DNA of 64,000 nt from Nonlabens spongiae (GCF_002117125.1 NZ_CP019344.1:2570501-2634500), one strand, 5' to 3'. Positions 8,344 through 17,515 are shown, counted from the first letter of the stretch. Notes: generated by a model from the letters alone, not told the origin. Numbers and translations are program-made.

Positions 8344-9642
8344 ATGGCCTATAATTTTGTAGAAGAGTTGAGATGGAGAGGTATGATTCACGATATCATG
8401 CCAGAGACTGAGGAATTGCTTAAAAATGAGGTAGTGACGGGCTATATAGGTTTTGATCCTACGGCTGACTCCCTGCACATAGGGAGCATGGTTCAGATCA
8501 TTTTGTTGATGCATCTACAAAAATCTGGGCATCGTCCCATCGCTCTTGTGGGTGGTGCTACCGGTATGATAGGTGATCCCAGCGGTAAGAGCGCAGAGCG
8601 CAACTTGCTTACTCAAGATATTTTAGACAAGAACATACAAGGTGTCAAAAAGGTTTTGAGCAGATTCATCGACTTTGAAGGTGGTGAGAAGGAAAATCGA
8701 GCTTTGCTAGTGAACAATTATGACTGGATGAAAGATTTCAGCTTGATAGACTTTGCACGCGATATAGGTAAGCACATCACAGTAAATTACATGATGGCCA
8801 AGGACTCGGTAAAAAAGCGTGTTGCCGGTGAAGGAGAAGGCATGAGCTTTACAGAGTTCACCTACCAGCTCTTTCAAGGTTATGATTTCTTGCACCTTTA
8901 TGAGAAGGAAAACTGTAAACTTCAAATAGGCGGTAGCGACCAGTGGGGAAATATTACTACGGGTACCGAATTGATCAGGAGAAAAGTGCAGGGTAAAGCT
9001 TATGCACTAACCACACCATTGATCACAAAGGCAGATGGGACTAAGTTTGGTAAAACTGAACAAGGAAACATCTGGCTGGATGCCGATAAAACAAGTGTCT
9101 ATAGATTTTACCAGTTTTGGTTCAACGCTACGGATGAAGATGCTAAGAACTTCATTAAAGTGTTTACTTTCCTAGATAAAGAAACAGTTGAAGAGCTGAT
9201 TAAAACCCACCAAGAAGCTCCAGGAAGACGCCAACTGCAGAAAAAGCTTGCTGAAGAGGTAACCGTGATGGTACACGGTAGAGAAGCTTTTGACAATGCA
9301 GTTGAAGCCTCATCTATATTATTCTCTAAAAAAGTAAGTCCTGAGCAATGGAGTAAAATGGATGCAGAGACCTTATTAGATATTTTTGAAGGAGTACCAC
9401 AAACTGAAATTGATCGCAGTATTGTAGAAGAAGGTCAAGACATTGTTACGTTTTGCAACGAGACCACCGGCTTTTTAAAATCAAATGCTGAGGTACGCCG
9501 CGCGTTAAAGGAAAACAGTTTGAGCGTCAATAAAAATAAGATCGATGCAGATAAGATGATTACAGCTGATGATATCATTGCTGGGAGTTTTGTACTTCTC
9601 CAGCGAGGAAAACGATCTTATTTTCTGGTGGTTCTAAAATAA
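8344..9642 (+). CDS. tyrS: Tyrosyl-tRNA synthetase
   Basis: 432 aa, class I synthetase that charges tRNA-Tyr. The HIGH-type motif is [11 protein letters not shown] (near residue 40). [13 protein letters not shown] follows, then [11 protein letters not shown] and the KMSKS-type motif KFGKTEQGN near residue 237. An S4 RNA-binding domain at the C-terminus holds the segment with [17 protein letters not shown]. Length is typical of bacterial TyrRS. It converges with the LuxE-like gene, with two bases between the stops and no terminator hairpin visible in the gap. Confidence 0.97.
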   Translation: MAYNFVEELRWRGMIHDIMPETEELLKNEVVTGYIGFDPTADSLHIGSMVQIILLMHLQKSGHRPIALVGGATGMIGDPSGKSAERNLLTQDILDKNIQGVKKVLSRFIDFEGGEKENRALLVNNYDWMKDFSLIDFARDIGKHITVNYMMAKDSVKKRVAGEGEGMSFTEFTYQLFQGYDFLHLYEKENCKLQIGGSDQWGNITTGTELIRRKVQGKAYALTTPLITKADGTKFGKTEQGNIWLDADKTSVYRFYQFWFNATDEDAKNFIKVFTFLDKETVEELIKTHQEAPGRRQLQKKLAEEVTVMVHGREAFDNAVEASSILFSKKVSPEQWSKMDAETLLDIFEGVPQTEIDRSIVEEGQDIVTFCNETTGFLKSNAEVRRALKENSLSVNKNKIDADKMITADDIIAGSFVLLQRGKRSYFLVVLK

Positions 9643-9644
9643 AA

Positions 9645-10619
9645 TCAGCTAGGTACGGCCATCAAGTTACAACCTCTCACGTCAGACTGGTCAAAGCGTC
9701 CCAAGACCTCAAAAGTTCCGCTTTTGTGGGTTTTACATAGATCTTGTGTAGCGACAAAGGGGCATGAGTTATAATTTGCTAGATCGATTACGTTTAATCC
9801 TCCCGTTTTGCCATGATCTATGATTTGTAGAGGGTCGTTTGTATCTCTTGCGACCACTTTCATCCAGGATGGTGTTGTAAAGTGTAACCCATTAAACGCA
9901 TAGGCTTGAGAAAGTAGCTCCGTCATACCGTATTCACTTTGAATTTGGGCATTGGGAAAAGATTTTCTCAGTATGCCGTGAAGTTCTTGCTTCACGATCT
10001 CTTTGCGCAAGCCTTTCATACCACCAGTTTCAATAATCGTGAGGTTACTGACGTCGCTTGGGAATTTTTCGGCGAGCTCTAGTAAGGCAAAGGTCACGCC
10101 TATGAGGATGATTTTTTTTGAAGATGATTTTAGAAGGTTCAGCTTTCGCGAAAGCGTAGACAACTCATCCAGATAAAATCCACTGTGTGCATTTGTGCTT
10201 TTATCGATCCAGCGTTGTGCCATGTAAACCAGTGAAGAGCCGGTTCGCTCTAAATAATGTGGTAATAATGCCAAAACAACATAATCCTCATGGTTTCCAT
10301 AAAATGATCTGAAACTCACGTCAAGACTCTGATCATAAACGGATAAATTTGTAAGATAATGTGTTGAGGTGTTGCTCCCAGTCGTACCGCTACTGGTAAA
10401 TTCTTTTTCGACCGTATCTGTCTCTGTTGAGATCTTGAACTTTTTGAAAAAGGAAATAGGTAAGAAAGGTATTTGCTCCAGACTATCGATACTACCCACA
10501 TTTAAATGGGAACAGTAGGTGTCGTAGATAGGATTGTGATCCCGTTGATATTTATAGATATCAAGCGCTAGTTTTTGAAACTCACGATCACTAGCTATTT
10601 CAAAAATGGGAAATTGCAA
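9645..10619 (-). CDS. LuxE/PaaK-like acyl-protein synthetase family protein
   Basis: 324 aa. KEFTSSGTTGSNTSTH near residue 90 is the adenylate-forming Ser/Thr/Gly-rich motif, and QSEYGMTELLSQAY near residue 235 is the second conserved motif of the LuxE/PaaK superfamily. These enzymes activate or transfer acyl groups; the substrate here is unknown, and flavobacterial relatives are often called acyltransferases. The start is TTG (10617-10619): a -7 box at 10636-10643 leaves no room for an upstream start and no in-frame ATG is closer. A one-mismatch palindrome copy (10141-10156) encodes TLSRKL. Confidence 0.8.
   Translation of the reverse strand: MQFPIFEIASDREFQKLALDIYKYQRDHNPIYDTYCSHLNVGSIDSLEQIPFLPISFFKKFKISTETDTVEKEFTSSGTTGSNTSTHYLTNLSVYDQSLDVSFRSFYGNHEDYVVLALLPHYLERTGSSLVYMAQRWIDKSTNAHSGFYLDELSTLSRKLNLLKSSSKKIILIGVTFALLELAEKFPSDVSNLTIIETGGMKGLRKEIVKQELHGILRKSFPNAQIQSEYGMTELLSQAYAFNGLHFTTPSWMKVVARDTNDPLQIIDHGKTGGLNVIDLANYNSCPFVATQDLCKTHKSGTFEVLGRFDQSDVRGCNLMAVPS
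10141..10156. repeat. 16-bp palindrome, one mismatch, coding copy 2
   Basis: AGCTTTCGCGAAAGCG: 15 of 16 bases match. Inside the LuxE-like gene, read as LSRK. Confidence 0.85.
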
Positions 10620-10635
10620 CGCTGTAGGTTTAGGA

Positions 10636-10643
10636 CAAAAGTA
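10636..10643 (-). promoter_or_regulatory. -7 box of the LuxE-like gene
   Basis: TACTTTTG on the minus strand, 16 bases before the TTG start; it supports that start. Confidence 0.5.
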
Positions 10644-10647
10644 TATA

Positions 10648-10680
10648 AAAAAGCAGCGTGACTATAGAGCCACACTGCTT
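10648..10680 (-). terminator. Terminator of the lamin-tail T9SS protein gene
   Basis: Stem 10652-10660 with 10671-10679. One pair is G-U only in the minus-strand RNA, which then runs into T's. It lies 24 bases past the stop of the gene at 10704. Confidence 0.75.
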
Positions 10681-10703
10681 ATGTAAAAAGTAGGTTTAAG
10701 ATC

Positions 10704-12770
10704 TTACTTAACGATCAATTTACGAGTTTGAGACTGCTCTCCCTGAGTAATTGTTACCAGATATACACCTGCATCAAGAGCTGACACGTTAAATGTTCTA
10801 CTTACATCCTTCACGTTAAGTACTTGTTTACCTAGTAATGAATATACAGATACATTAACACTCTCATTGTGAGCTGTTTCAATGTTTACCGTGCTACCAC
10901 TAACTGGGTTAGGATATAACTTGAAGCTTACATTATCAAAGCTATCATTTGAAAGGGTAAAGTCGTTTGCAGCTCCAGGGGTACCAAGGTCACCATCTCC
11001 ATAAGCACTTGTGGCAGTACCCCAATTTGCTCCATCATCATTGAGAGCAGCGGCATTAGGTCCAGTCACGACACTTTGAGCTAGTTCCATACTTGCACCA
11101 TTAGGATCTGGAAATGTAGCACCATTATCCCATTCTACCTGATCTATAGTAGTTCCACCACATTCTAATACGATGTCATCTGTACCATTGCCTAAAAAAT
11201 AGTTTCCTGAATACTCGTAATCTACGTTGACACCGCCATTACTTGCAAAGTCAGCATTATTACCTAGGACAACATAACCGTTTGCTGGTACAATAACTGA
11301 AGAAGCGATAGTGTGTTCTTCACTTGTGGAAGAAGAATCTTTTAAGATGAAGCTTTGTAGATCGATACTTGCAGAAGAAGTATTGTAAACTTCAAAATAT
11401 TCTCCATCACTATCACCTACCGCAGAAGGGTTTTGCATGATCTCTGTAATGATCAAGTTACCTACGTTAGGACAGTTTGCAGCTGGGAATACCTCTCCAG
11501 TTACAGTGAGTGTCGCAGTATCTCCATTTGCAGAAGCACTTACGTCTTCACTGTATTGACCCGCAGTTTGACCTGCGGCTAGTCTGATGAAAACATCTAC
11601 AAAATCCACTTCGCCATTTCCATCAACTGGTACGTTCACAGTTTGCGAGAAAGTCCCACCTGTAGTCAGTGAAATTTCAAATGGAGCTGGCACACTTACA
11701 ACTACGTTAGCGTCAGTTAAAAATCTACCACCTATTGCAAAAGCATCTTCTGATGAAGGTCCATTCCCTTCATTGTAAGTCAAACCATCTGCATTTCCTG
11801 AAATGAACACATCTGGATCATTAGGAGACACCTGGCCCGCTACTGTTACAGTTTGAGTTGTAGCGCCACCAGACACAAAAGTTATGTCCTCAGTGTATGT
11901 CGCTGACTGCAATCCTCCGGCAAGTCTTACATAAATTGTAGTAGCTGCAACATCACCAGCTTGCTGTTGAAGGGTAATGCTCTGTGAGAAAGTACCGCCT
12001 GAAGTTTCAGAAATCTCAAAATCAGTTGACGGTACAGTTATTACGATATCAGCAGTCAAGTTACGACCTGAAACTGACAGCGTACCCTCATCAGAAGGTC
12101 CCTGAGTTTCAAAATAATCAAGACCTGTTACTGGACCACTTACGTTAATTGTAGGATTTGTATTTGCTGTAGTTGAGTAAGTGCCTACTCCACCTATCAA
12201 AGTTTCATATGTTTGAGCTCCACTTTGACACGTACCTAATCCATCTAAGACTCCTGCACCACCAAAGGTCCAGTTTGCCTCGTTGAATCCAGCATCAGGA
12301 CCAGTACCGTCTATTCTCTTTGCAAAGGAGTCTGAGTATTCCCATGACTCACCTGTACCACGAACTCCCGAAACTCCAAACTGATCCACAACATTCATTT
12401 GAGCATCTACAATTCTCAGTCTATCGTCACCATTAACGCTCATCGTACCAGTAGTAACAATATTTGCATTAGATAGGCTTGGGAATTCACTAGCAAGGGC
12501 AGTTGCGCTACCTGAAGTGGTAATGTATACGAAATCATCGATTACGGTTCCTAATCCAGAAAGAGAAAATGAATTTCCGAAACTAGTATTGGAATTAGTC
12601 TCATTCTCAAGAGAATAGTTAGAAAAATCAACTGCGCCTTGAGCATAAATTTCAAGGAGCTTTGGATTTCCACCACTACAGTCACCATCCACAATGGTAG
12701 TAATAATAGGTTGTTGGGCAAAAGTGGTTGCTGAAACAAGAAGCAGCATCCATAAGTAAATTTGTTTCAT
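10704..12770 (-). CDS. Secreted T9SS cargo with lamin tail domains
   Basis: 688 aa. A Sec signal peptide (MKQIYLWMLLLVSATTFAQ) comes first. An N-terminal lamin-tail-like segment spans about 22-190, then two Ig-like repeats lie near 210-315 and 320-430 (both carry FEIS-T-GGTFSQ and a TATVTG-like end). A canonical lamin tail domain at about 435-600 includes LIITEIMQNPSAVGDSDGEYFEVYN. The last 75 residues are a type A type IX secretion sorting domain with LYPNPVSG and ending KLIVK. It should be exported across the outer membrane by T9SS and anchored or released; its ligand is unknown. Monocistronic, with its own promoter and terminator. Confidence 0.88.
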   Translation of the reverse strand: MKQIYLWMLLLVSATTFAQQPIITTIVDGDCSGGNPKLLEIYAQGAVDFSNYSLENETNSNTSFGNSFSLSGLGTVIDDFVYITTSGSATALASEFPSLSNANIVTTGTMSVNGDDRLRIVDAQMNVVDQFGVSGVRGTGESWEYSDSFAKRIDGTGPDAGFNEANWTFGGAGVLDGLGTCQSGAQTYETLIGGVGTYSTTANTNPTINVSGPVTGLDYFETQGPSDEGTLSVSGRNLTADIVITVPSTDFEISETSGGTFSQSITLQQQAGDVAATTIYVRLAGGLQSATYTEDITFVSGGATTQTVTVAGQVSPNDPDVFISGNADGLTYNEGNGPSSEDAFAIGGRFLTDANVVVSVPAPFEISLTTGGTFSQTVNVPVDGNGEVDFVDVFIRLAAGQTAGQYSEDVSASANGDTATLTVTGEVFPAANCPNVGNLIITEIMQNPSAVGDSDGEYFEVYNTSSASIDLQSFILKDSSSTSEEHTIASSVIVPANGYVVLGNNADFASNGGVNVDYEYSGNYFLGNGTDDIVLECGGTTIDQVEWDNGATFPDPNGASMELAQSVVTGPNAAALNDDGANWGTATSAYGDGDLGTPGAANDFTLSNDSFDNVSFKLYPNPVSGSTVNIETAHNESVNVSVYSLLGKQVLNVKDVSRTFNVSALDAGVYLVTITQGEQSQTRKLIVK

Positions 12771-12787
12771 AATAATTGAAATTTTTA

Positions 12788-12795
12788 CAAATATA
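12788..12795 (-). promoter_or_regulatory. -7 box of the lamin-tail gene
   Basis: TATATTTG on the minus strand, 17 bases before the ATG at 12770. Confidence 0.5.
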
Positions 12796-12881
12796 GGAAG
12801 ACGGTCTCGCAGTAACTGTTCAAGAAATTGTATTTAATGTTATAATAACATTTAAATTTAGAGTATTGTAGGTGGTTGTTT

Positions 12882-12897
12882 CGCTTTCGCGAAAGCG
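12882..12897. repeat. 16-bp palindrome, intergenic copy
   Basis: Exact CGCTTTCGCGAAAGCG in the 267-base divergent region between the lamin-tail gene and the response regulator. Confidence 0.95.
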
Positions 12898-12968
12898 AGA
12901 ATTTACTTCTGTTGTATAGAAATTGAACCTAGATTTTAAAAAGAATAGATTACGCAGCCTTGACCATG

Positions 12969-12988
12969 GGTTAACCGTATGCTAACAC
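12969..12988 (+). promoter_or_regulatory. Possible direct-repeat operator upstream of the response regulator
   Basis: TTAACCG and CTAACAC recur with an 11-base period, the spacing used by PhoB/OmpR-family dimers. The site is about 50 bases before the response regulator ATG, so autoregulation is possible. Two imperfect half-sites only; weak evidence. Confidence 0.25.
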
Positions 12989-13037
12989 ACAATCGTAATT
13001 TTCTATTTAATTTTAGAGTTTAATGTTTAAGTAATAA

Positions 13038-13724
13038 ATGAGCGAAGTCAAAGCGAAAATCCTACTGGTAGATGATGAACCAGATATCTTAGAGATTGTC
13101 AGTTACAACCTCAAAAATGAAGGTTATCAAGTTTTCACCGCTGAAAACGGTGAGAAAGCCCTGAAAAAGGCAAAGAAACACCACCCTGATCTGGTAATAC
13201 TAGATGTTATGATGCCAGTTATGGATGGAATTGAGGCGTGTGAGCGTATGAGAAAAATGCCTGAGCTGGACGGCACTATCGTTACCTTCCTTACTGCTCG
13301 AGGTGAGGATTATAGCATGATCGCTGGATTTGACGCAGGGGCAGACGATTATATTACTAAGCCTATCAAGCCTAGGGTTCTCGTTTCAAAGGTAAAATCT
13401 CTACTGCGTAGAAATACAGGTAGTAATCAAAGCGATTCAAATGTTGTTAAAGTAGGTGACCTTGTTATTGATAAGGACCAGTATAAAATCATTTATAAAA
13501 AGGACGAGATCCTACTTCCCAGAAAGGAGTTTGAGCTATTATCACTTTTAACTTCAAAGCCAGGAAAGGTCTTCAAACGTGAAGAAATCCTTGAGATCGT
13601 ATGGGGTAATGAAGTCGTAGTAGGGGGGCGGACCATAGACGTGCATATTAGAAAATTGCGTGAAAAACTAGGAGATAAGAAATTCAAAACGGTGAAAGGA
13701 GTAGGCTATAAGTATGTCAAATAG
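13038..13724 (+). CDS. Response regulator, OmpR/PhoB family
   Basis: 228 aa. The receiver domain (1-125) has the acidic pair in LLVDDEPD, the phosphorylatable Asp in VILDVMMPVMDG (about residue 55), the Thr of FLTARGED and the Lys of YITKPIKP. A winged-helix DNA-binding domain follows (about 135-228), with GGRTIDVHIRKLREKLGD and VKGVGYKYV. It is a phosphorylation-controlled transcription factor. The next gene, its presumed kinase, starts 11 bases before this stop, so the two are translationally coupled. PhoB is the closest familiar relative, but the stimulus cannot be read from sequence. Confidence 0.95.
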   Translation: MSEVKAKILLVDDEPDILEIVSYNLKNEGYQVFTAENGEKALKKAKKHHPDLVILDVMMPVMDGIEACERMRKMPELDGTIVTFLTARGEDYSMIAGFDAGADDYITKPIKPRVLVSKVKSLLRRNTGSNQSDSNVVKVGDLVIDKDQYKIIYKKDEILLPRKEFELLSLLTSKPGKVFKREEILEIVWGNEVVVGGRTIDVHIRKLREKLGDKKFKTVKGVGYKYVK

Positions 13725-14808
13725 TCCTGTAGGTAATCGCCGTAGCTATCGTTTTGCTTTTAGATCTTCCTTCTACATTACTATCGTTGCTACCGCAATC
13801 ATATCATCATATTCTTATTTAGTTTTTGATGAAATGCCTGCTGTTGGAATTTTGGCAGCTGTGTCAGCCATATTTCTTAGTTCGTTTCTCATCATTCAAT
13901 TTAGAGTACAACGTTTCATATATAGGCGGATCAAAAAAATATATGAAGATGTCAGTTTGCTAGAAGAATCCACCTTTGACGATAAAAAAATCGCCACTGA
14001 CATGAAATCTCTTACGAGGCAGGTGGAGCAATTTGCTCGAAAAAAGAAAATTGAGATTGAAACACTTCAAGTAAGGGAAGCATATAGAAAAGAGTTTTTA
14101 GGTAATATCTCGCATGAGTTGAAAACCCCTTTATTTACAGTCCAGGGTTATATAGATACCTTGATCGATGGGGCGCACAAGGACAAGGTAATCCGTAAAA
14201 AATATCTGGATCGAGCTCAAAAAGGAGTAGAACGTCTTACCTATATTGTTAATGACATGGATATGATCACTAAGCTAGAGGTGGGAGATCTAAGTTTAGA
14301 TAAGGAGCGTTTTGACATAGTGGCCCTCATATCTCAAGTTTTTGAACAATTTGAGATGAAATCTGCCAGAAAGAAAATCTCACTCGTATTTGATCTAGAC
14401 TATAAAGAGCCGATATATGTCTATGCAGATAAAGAGCGTATCCAGCAAGTTATTGCAAACCTCGTCGTGAATTCCATTAAATACGGTAAGGAAAATGGTA
14501 CCACAGAAATTGCTGTTGAAGACTTGATCAACAATAAGGTTATCATAAGGGTTACGGATAATGGTGAGGGGATTAAATCAGAATTTATTCCTCGACTGTT
14601 TGAAAGATTCTTTAGAGTAGATCGTACGGGTTCACGCAAAGAAGGTGGTTCAGGTCTGGGCCTAGCAATAGTAAAACATATTGTCGAGGCTCATGATGAA
14701 CGTATTTATGTAGATAGTGAATTGGGTATAGGTTCTGAATTTTCATTTACCCTTGAAAAGGCTTCTTCCAGAGTAGAAGATATCGACGTTGAGGTTGAAA
14801 AAGACTGA
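13714..14808 (+). CDS. Sensor histidine kinase, PhoR-like
   Basis: 364 aa. Two N-terminal membrane helices (about 20-65) have almost no periplasmic loop between them, then comes a linker. The dimerisation/H-box is FLGNISHELKTPLFTVQGY (His near residue 136), and the ATPase domain has NLVVNSIKYG (N-box), VTDNGEGI (G1), FERFFRVD (F-box) and GGSGLGLAIVKH (G2). Lack of a periplasmic sensor domain suggests it senses the membrane or a partner protein. It overlaps the response regulator by 11 bases. The last 103 bases are antisense to the end of the glycosyltransferase gene. Confidence 0.95.
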   Translation: MSNSPVGNRRSYRFAFRSSFYITIVATAIISSYSYLVFDEMPAVGILAAVSAIFLSSFLIIQFRVQRFIYRRIKKIYEDVSLLEESTFDDKKIATDMKSLTRQVEQFARKKKIEIETLQVREAYRKEFLGNISHELKTPLFTVQGYIDTLIDGAHKDKVIRKKYLDRAQKGVERLTYIVNDMDMITKLEVGDLSLDKERFDIVALISQVFEQFEMKSARKKISLVFDLDYKEPIYVYADKERIQQVIANLVVNSIKYGKENGTTEIAVEDLINNKVIIRVTDNGEGIKSEFIPRLFERFFRVDRTGSRKEGGSGLGLAIVKHIVEAHDERIYVDSELGIGSEFSFTLEKASSRVEDIDVEVEKD

Positions 14809-15818
14809 CTGATAGAAAACCCATTATAATCATCGACTTTACTAAGCAACTGGATAGTAAATTCATCTTGTGAAGAATATGGGGCGATTTTTTTGTCCTC
14901 TAAATATTCAGCGAGATATTCTTGTTCAAATTGCCCTGGAGTCGGTATGAAAAAAGCTTTCTTACGCAGTTGATGCAAATCCATTATAGTTGAATAACCA
15001 CTTCTACATAAGACAATCTTACTACGATCTAAGGCTTTTTGAATTCCAGAAGCAGTCAGATAATTATAATAGGTAATTTTACCTACTTTTTTTACTTTTT
15101 GTTTTCCTTGCATTTTACCTGAAACAAATAGCACTTTACCAGTATAACCTACTAATTGTTTGCGTAACTTATTTTCTAATACGGTACGTTGTGGTTCAGG
15201 TCCAGACAATAGAATCAAAAGATCATATTTAAATTTTGTTGATTGGGTATACGATAGTCTTGATAGTGGTCCTATGTACACTTTGTCAATTTTTAAATTT
15301 TCAGAATTACTTAGCCTTCCGGCAAGAGTATTTTCCTCATAATCTGGAATCCAGCAATAATTAAACTTCTTGATAAAATGTGCGTGGAGCTGTGTGCTTA
15401 ACCACGTAGTACTTCCACTCAGCACATTAAGTTGATGTGTTATGAAAACAGTAGGGACTATGTCAGAAAATAAACCTAGTCTGTTATCAGATATGACAAG
15501 GTCTATTGCGTACTCTTGAATAATAGTCTTCAGCCGGGTGTGCTCACTTCTTAGGGCGCTCCAGATTTTAGGTGAATCCTTGAGCAATTTCAATTTAAAG
15601 TGATTGCCGTTAAGTGGATATGAAATATTATAAGAAGGTAACTCAACAAATGTTAAATTAGGAAACTCCTTTTTTAAATAGAGTAGCGCATTACCATCAC
15701 TTGCGATAATAGGATTGTTAGCTGAATCGATGATGGCTCTAATTATGGGAACACATCTCGTAGCATGACCTAATCCCCAGTTCAGAGGAGCAACTAAAAT
15801 ATTCTTATTCATATGCAT
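14706..15818 (-). CDS. Glycosyltransferase, UDP-GlcNAc:undecaprenyl/GT28-like
   Basis: 370 aa. LNWGLGHATRCVPII at the N-terminus and VLCRSGYSTIMDLHQLRKKAFFIPTPGQFEQEYLAEYL near residue 280 are the two hallmark regions of a GT-B glycosyltransferase related to MurG / GT28 and to the family annotated simply as 'glycosyl transferase' in Flavobacteriaceae. The acceptor is unknown. The first Met is at 15818, with an alternative Met two codons later. The final 33 or so residues are Ser-rich (SQSFSTSTSISST...) and encoded antisense to the histidine kinase, so they are probably a tail gained by loss of an earlier stop. Confidence 0.8.
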   Translation of the reverse strand: MHMNKNILVAPLNWGLGHATRCVPIIRAIIDSANNPIIASDGNALLYLKKEFPNLTFVELPSYNISYPLNGNHFKLKLLKDSPKIWSALRSEHTRLKTIIQEYAIDLVISDNRLGLFSDIVPTVFITHQLNVLSGSTTWLSTQLHAHFIKKFNYCWIPDYEENTLAGRLSNSENLKIDKVYIGPLSRLSYTQSTKFKYDLLILLSGPEPQRTVLENKLRKQLVGYTGKVLFVSGKMQGKQKVKKVGKITYYNYLTASGIQKALDRSKIVLCRSGYSTIMDLHQLRKKAFFIPTPGQFEQEYLAEYLEDKKIAPYSSQDEFTIQLLSKVDDYNGFSISQSFSTSTSISSTLEEAFSRVNENSEPIPNSLST

Positions 15819-15848
15819 TTATAAATATACAAAGGCACATGTATCCAG

Positions 15849-15856
15849 TATATTTG
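15849..15856 (+). promoter_or_regulatory. -7 box of the trmB operon
   Basis: TATATTTG, 31 bases before the TTG start of trmB. Confidence 0.5.
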
Positions 15857-15887
15857 TACAGCGTTATTGAACTATTAAATAAATGTT

Positions 15888-16559
15888 TTGGGAAGTAAGA
15901 ATAAATTAAAGCGATTCAAAGAAAATGAAACATTTGATAACGTCATTCAACCTACCAGGGAAGAAGTTCTTGAGGGGTTTAAATTAAAAGGACGCTGGCA
16001 ACAAGAATTTGGCAATACTAATCCCATCTGCCTGGAGCTAGGATGTGGTAAAGGAGAATACACAATTGCGCTTGCGCGAAAGAATCCAAACATCAACTAC
16101 ATAGGAATAGATATCAAGGGAGCGAGATTCTGGCGTGGAGCCAAAACGGCTCTGGAAGAAAACTTACCTAATGTGAGATTCTTAAGGACACAAATAGAAT
16201 TGGTCGATTATGTGTTTGGGCATGAAGAGATTAGTGAGATATGGATCACATTTCCTGATCCCCAAATTAAATATCAACGTACTAAACATAGAATGACTAA
16301 CCCTGATTTTCTTGATAAATACAGAAAGATTATCAAGAAAGGAGGGTACATGAATTTAAAAACTGATTCAGAATTCATGTTTGGTTATACTTTAGGCCTA
16401 TTACAGGGGCTTGGGGAGGAGATTTCATATGCTCATCACGATATTTATAAAAATAACGAGGCTCCTGAAGATGTTGTCGGAACTCAAACATTTTACGAAC
16501 AACAGTATCTAGAACAGAATAAAAAGATTACCTATCTTAGGTTCAAATTGAGAGCTTGA
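15888..16559 (+). CDS. trmB: tRNA (guanine-N7)-methyltransferase
   Basis: 223 aa. It methylates G46 of tRNA using S-adenosylmethionine. LELGCGKGEYTIALA near residue 45 is the SAM-binding motif, IGIDIKGARFWRGAKTA follows, and WITFPDPQIKYQRTKHR near residue 123 is the TrmB signature. The N-terminus MGSKNKLKRFKENETF is conserved in flavobacterial TrmB, so the start is the TTG at 15888-15890. The ATG at 15883 is out of frame and soon stopped. The stop overlaps the next gene's TTG start in the sequence TTGA. Confidence 0.93.
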   Translation: MGSKNKLKRFKENETFDNVIQPTREEVLEGFKLKGRWQQEFGNTNPICLELGCGKGEYTIALARKNPNINYIGIDIKGARFWRGAKTALEENLPNVRFLRTQIELVDYVFGHEEISEIWITFPDPQIKYQRTKHRMTNPDFLDKYRKIIKKGGYMNLKTDSEFMFGYTLGLLQGLGEEISYAHHDIYKNNEAPEDVVGTQTFYEQQYLEQNKKITYLRFKLRA

Positions 16560-17182
16560 TTTCTTTGCAGCATATTGTATTGGGTTTTCTGGTAGGTTTT
16601 GTGGGGATCATTCCTCCTGGGCTTTTGAATCTTACAGCAGCAAAAATCAGAATCTCTAAGAGTTTTGAGTCTGCCATATATTTCATAGTTGGAGCCTGTA
16701 TCGTTGTGGTAGGTCAAGTTTATCTGGGCGTTTTCTTTTCACGTCTTATCACAGAAAATGAGCACGTTCTGCAAATTATGGAGCGTTTTTCAGTTATCAT
16801 TTTTTTAGCCATTTCTATATTTTTCTTTGTAAAAGCCGTGAGATATATAGAACCGGCCAAAGCGAATATCGATGATAAAACTCACGGTGCTAAAATGATT
16901 AGTCAGGGTATGCTTCTATCTGTACTGAACATTTTTCCTGTTCCTTTCTATATTGGATTCAGTTCATTTTTAGCTAGCAGAGAGTTGTTTAGCTATAGTT
17001 TTCCTTATGCTCATTTATTCATTCTGAGTGCGGCTGTTGGAACCTTCGCAATGATGTTTTTATATGCAAAGTATATTGAAAGATTAGGTTTCAATTCTAA
17101 CAAGTTTGCTAAGAATACCAATTACATAATATCTCTTTTAACTTTAGGTATTGCCATTTTTACGGCGATAAGAAGCTTTTAA
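16556..17182 (+). CDS. LysE-family membrane transporter
   Basis: 208 aa with about six hydrophobic helices. The N-terminus LGFLVGFVGIIPPGLLNLTAAKI resembles the LysE/RhtB exporter start (G-x-x-PGP/PPGLL). These proteins export amino acids or related small molecules across the inner membrane; the substrate is unknown. Its TTG start overlaps the trmB stop (TTGA), and its own stop directly abuts the ATG of the alkyltransferase-like gene, giving a three-gene operon. Confidence 0.78.
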   Translation: MISLQHIVLGFLVGFVGIIPPGLLNLTAAKIRISKSFESAIYFIVGACIVVVGQVYLGVFFSRLITENEHVLQIMERFSVIIFLAISIFFFVKAVRYIEPAKANIDDKTHGAKMISQGMLLSVLNIFPVPFYIGFSSFLASRELFSYSFPYAHLFILSAAVGTFAMMFLYAKYIERLGFNSNKFAKNTNYIISLLTLGIAIFTAIRSF

Positions 17183-17515
17183 ATGGAGAAAGACTTTTTT
17201 TTACGAGTTTATGAGGTAGTTGCTCAAGTTCCTTGCGGAAGAGTTACAAGCTATGGTTTAGTAGCTCGATATCTAGGAGCTCCGCGAAGTAGTCGAGTAG
17301 TAGGATATGCGATGACAGCTGCTGTTGATAGAGATGATATTCCTACTCATAGAGTAGTTAATAGAATAGGTGTGCTGACAGGTAAACACCATTTCCCAGG
17401 CACTAACCTTATGCAACAATTACTTGAGAGTGAAGGTGTCAAAGTTGTAAATGATCAAATTCAAGAATTTGATCAAATCGTTTGGGATCCAACTATTGAA
17501 CTGAAAAATACGTAG
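17183..17515 (+). CDS. Alkyltransferase-like protein (MGMT fold, no acceptor cysteine)
   Basis: 110 aa, a single MGMT DNA-binding domain. VPCGRVTSYGLVARYLGAPRSSRVVGYAM matches the helix-turn-helix of O6-alkylguanine-DNA alkyltransferases, and the Arg finger is within this part. The active-site PCHR motif is replaced by PTHRVVNRIG, so the alkyl-accepting cysteine is Thr. E. coli-type alkyltransferase-like (ATL) proteins usually have Trp there. ATL proteins bind O6-alkylguanine and hand it to nucleotide excision repair. Length fits the ATL family. Last gene of the trmB operon. Confidence 0.88.
   Translation: MEKDFFLRVYEVVAQVPCGRVTSYGLVARYLGAPRSSRVVGYAMTAAVDRDDIPTHRVVNRIGVLTGKHHFPGTNLMQQLLESEGVKVVNDQIQEFDQIVWDPTIELKNT

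Noticed and set aside
16068..16083. Further palindrome relative in trmB (13 of 16 bases)
   Set aside because: Three mismatches; may be a decayed or emerging copy but is too weak to count.
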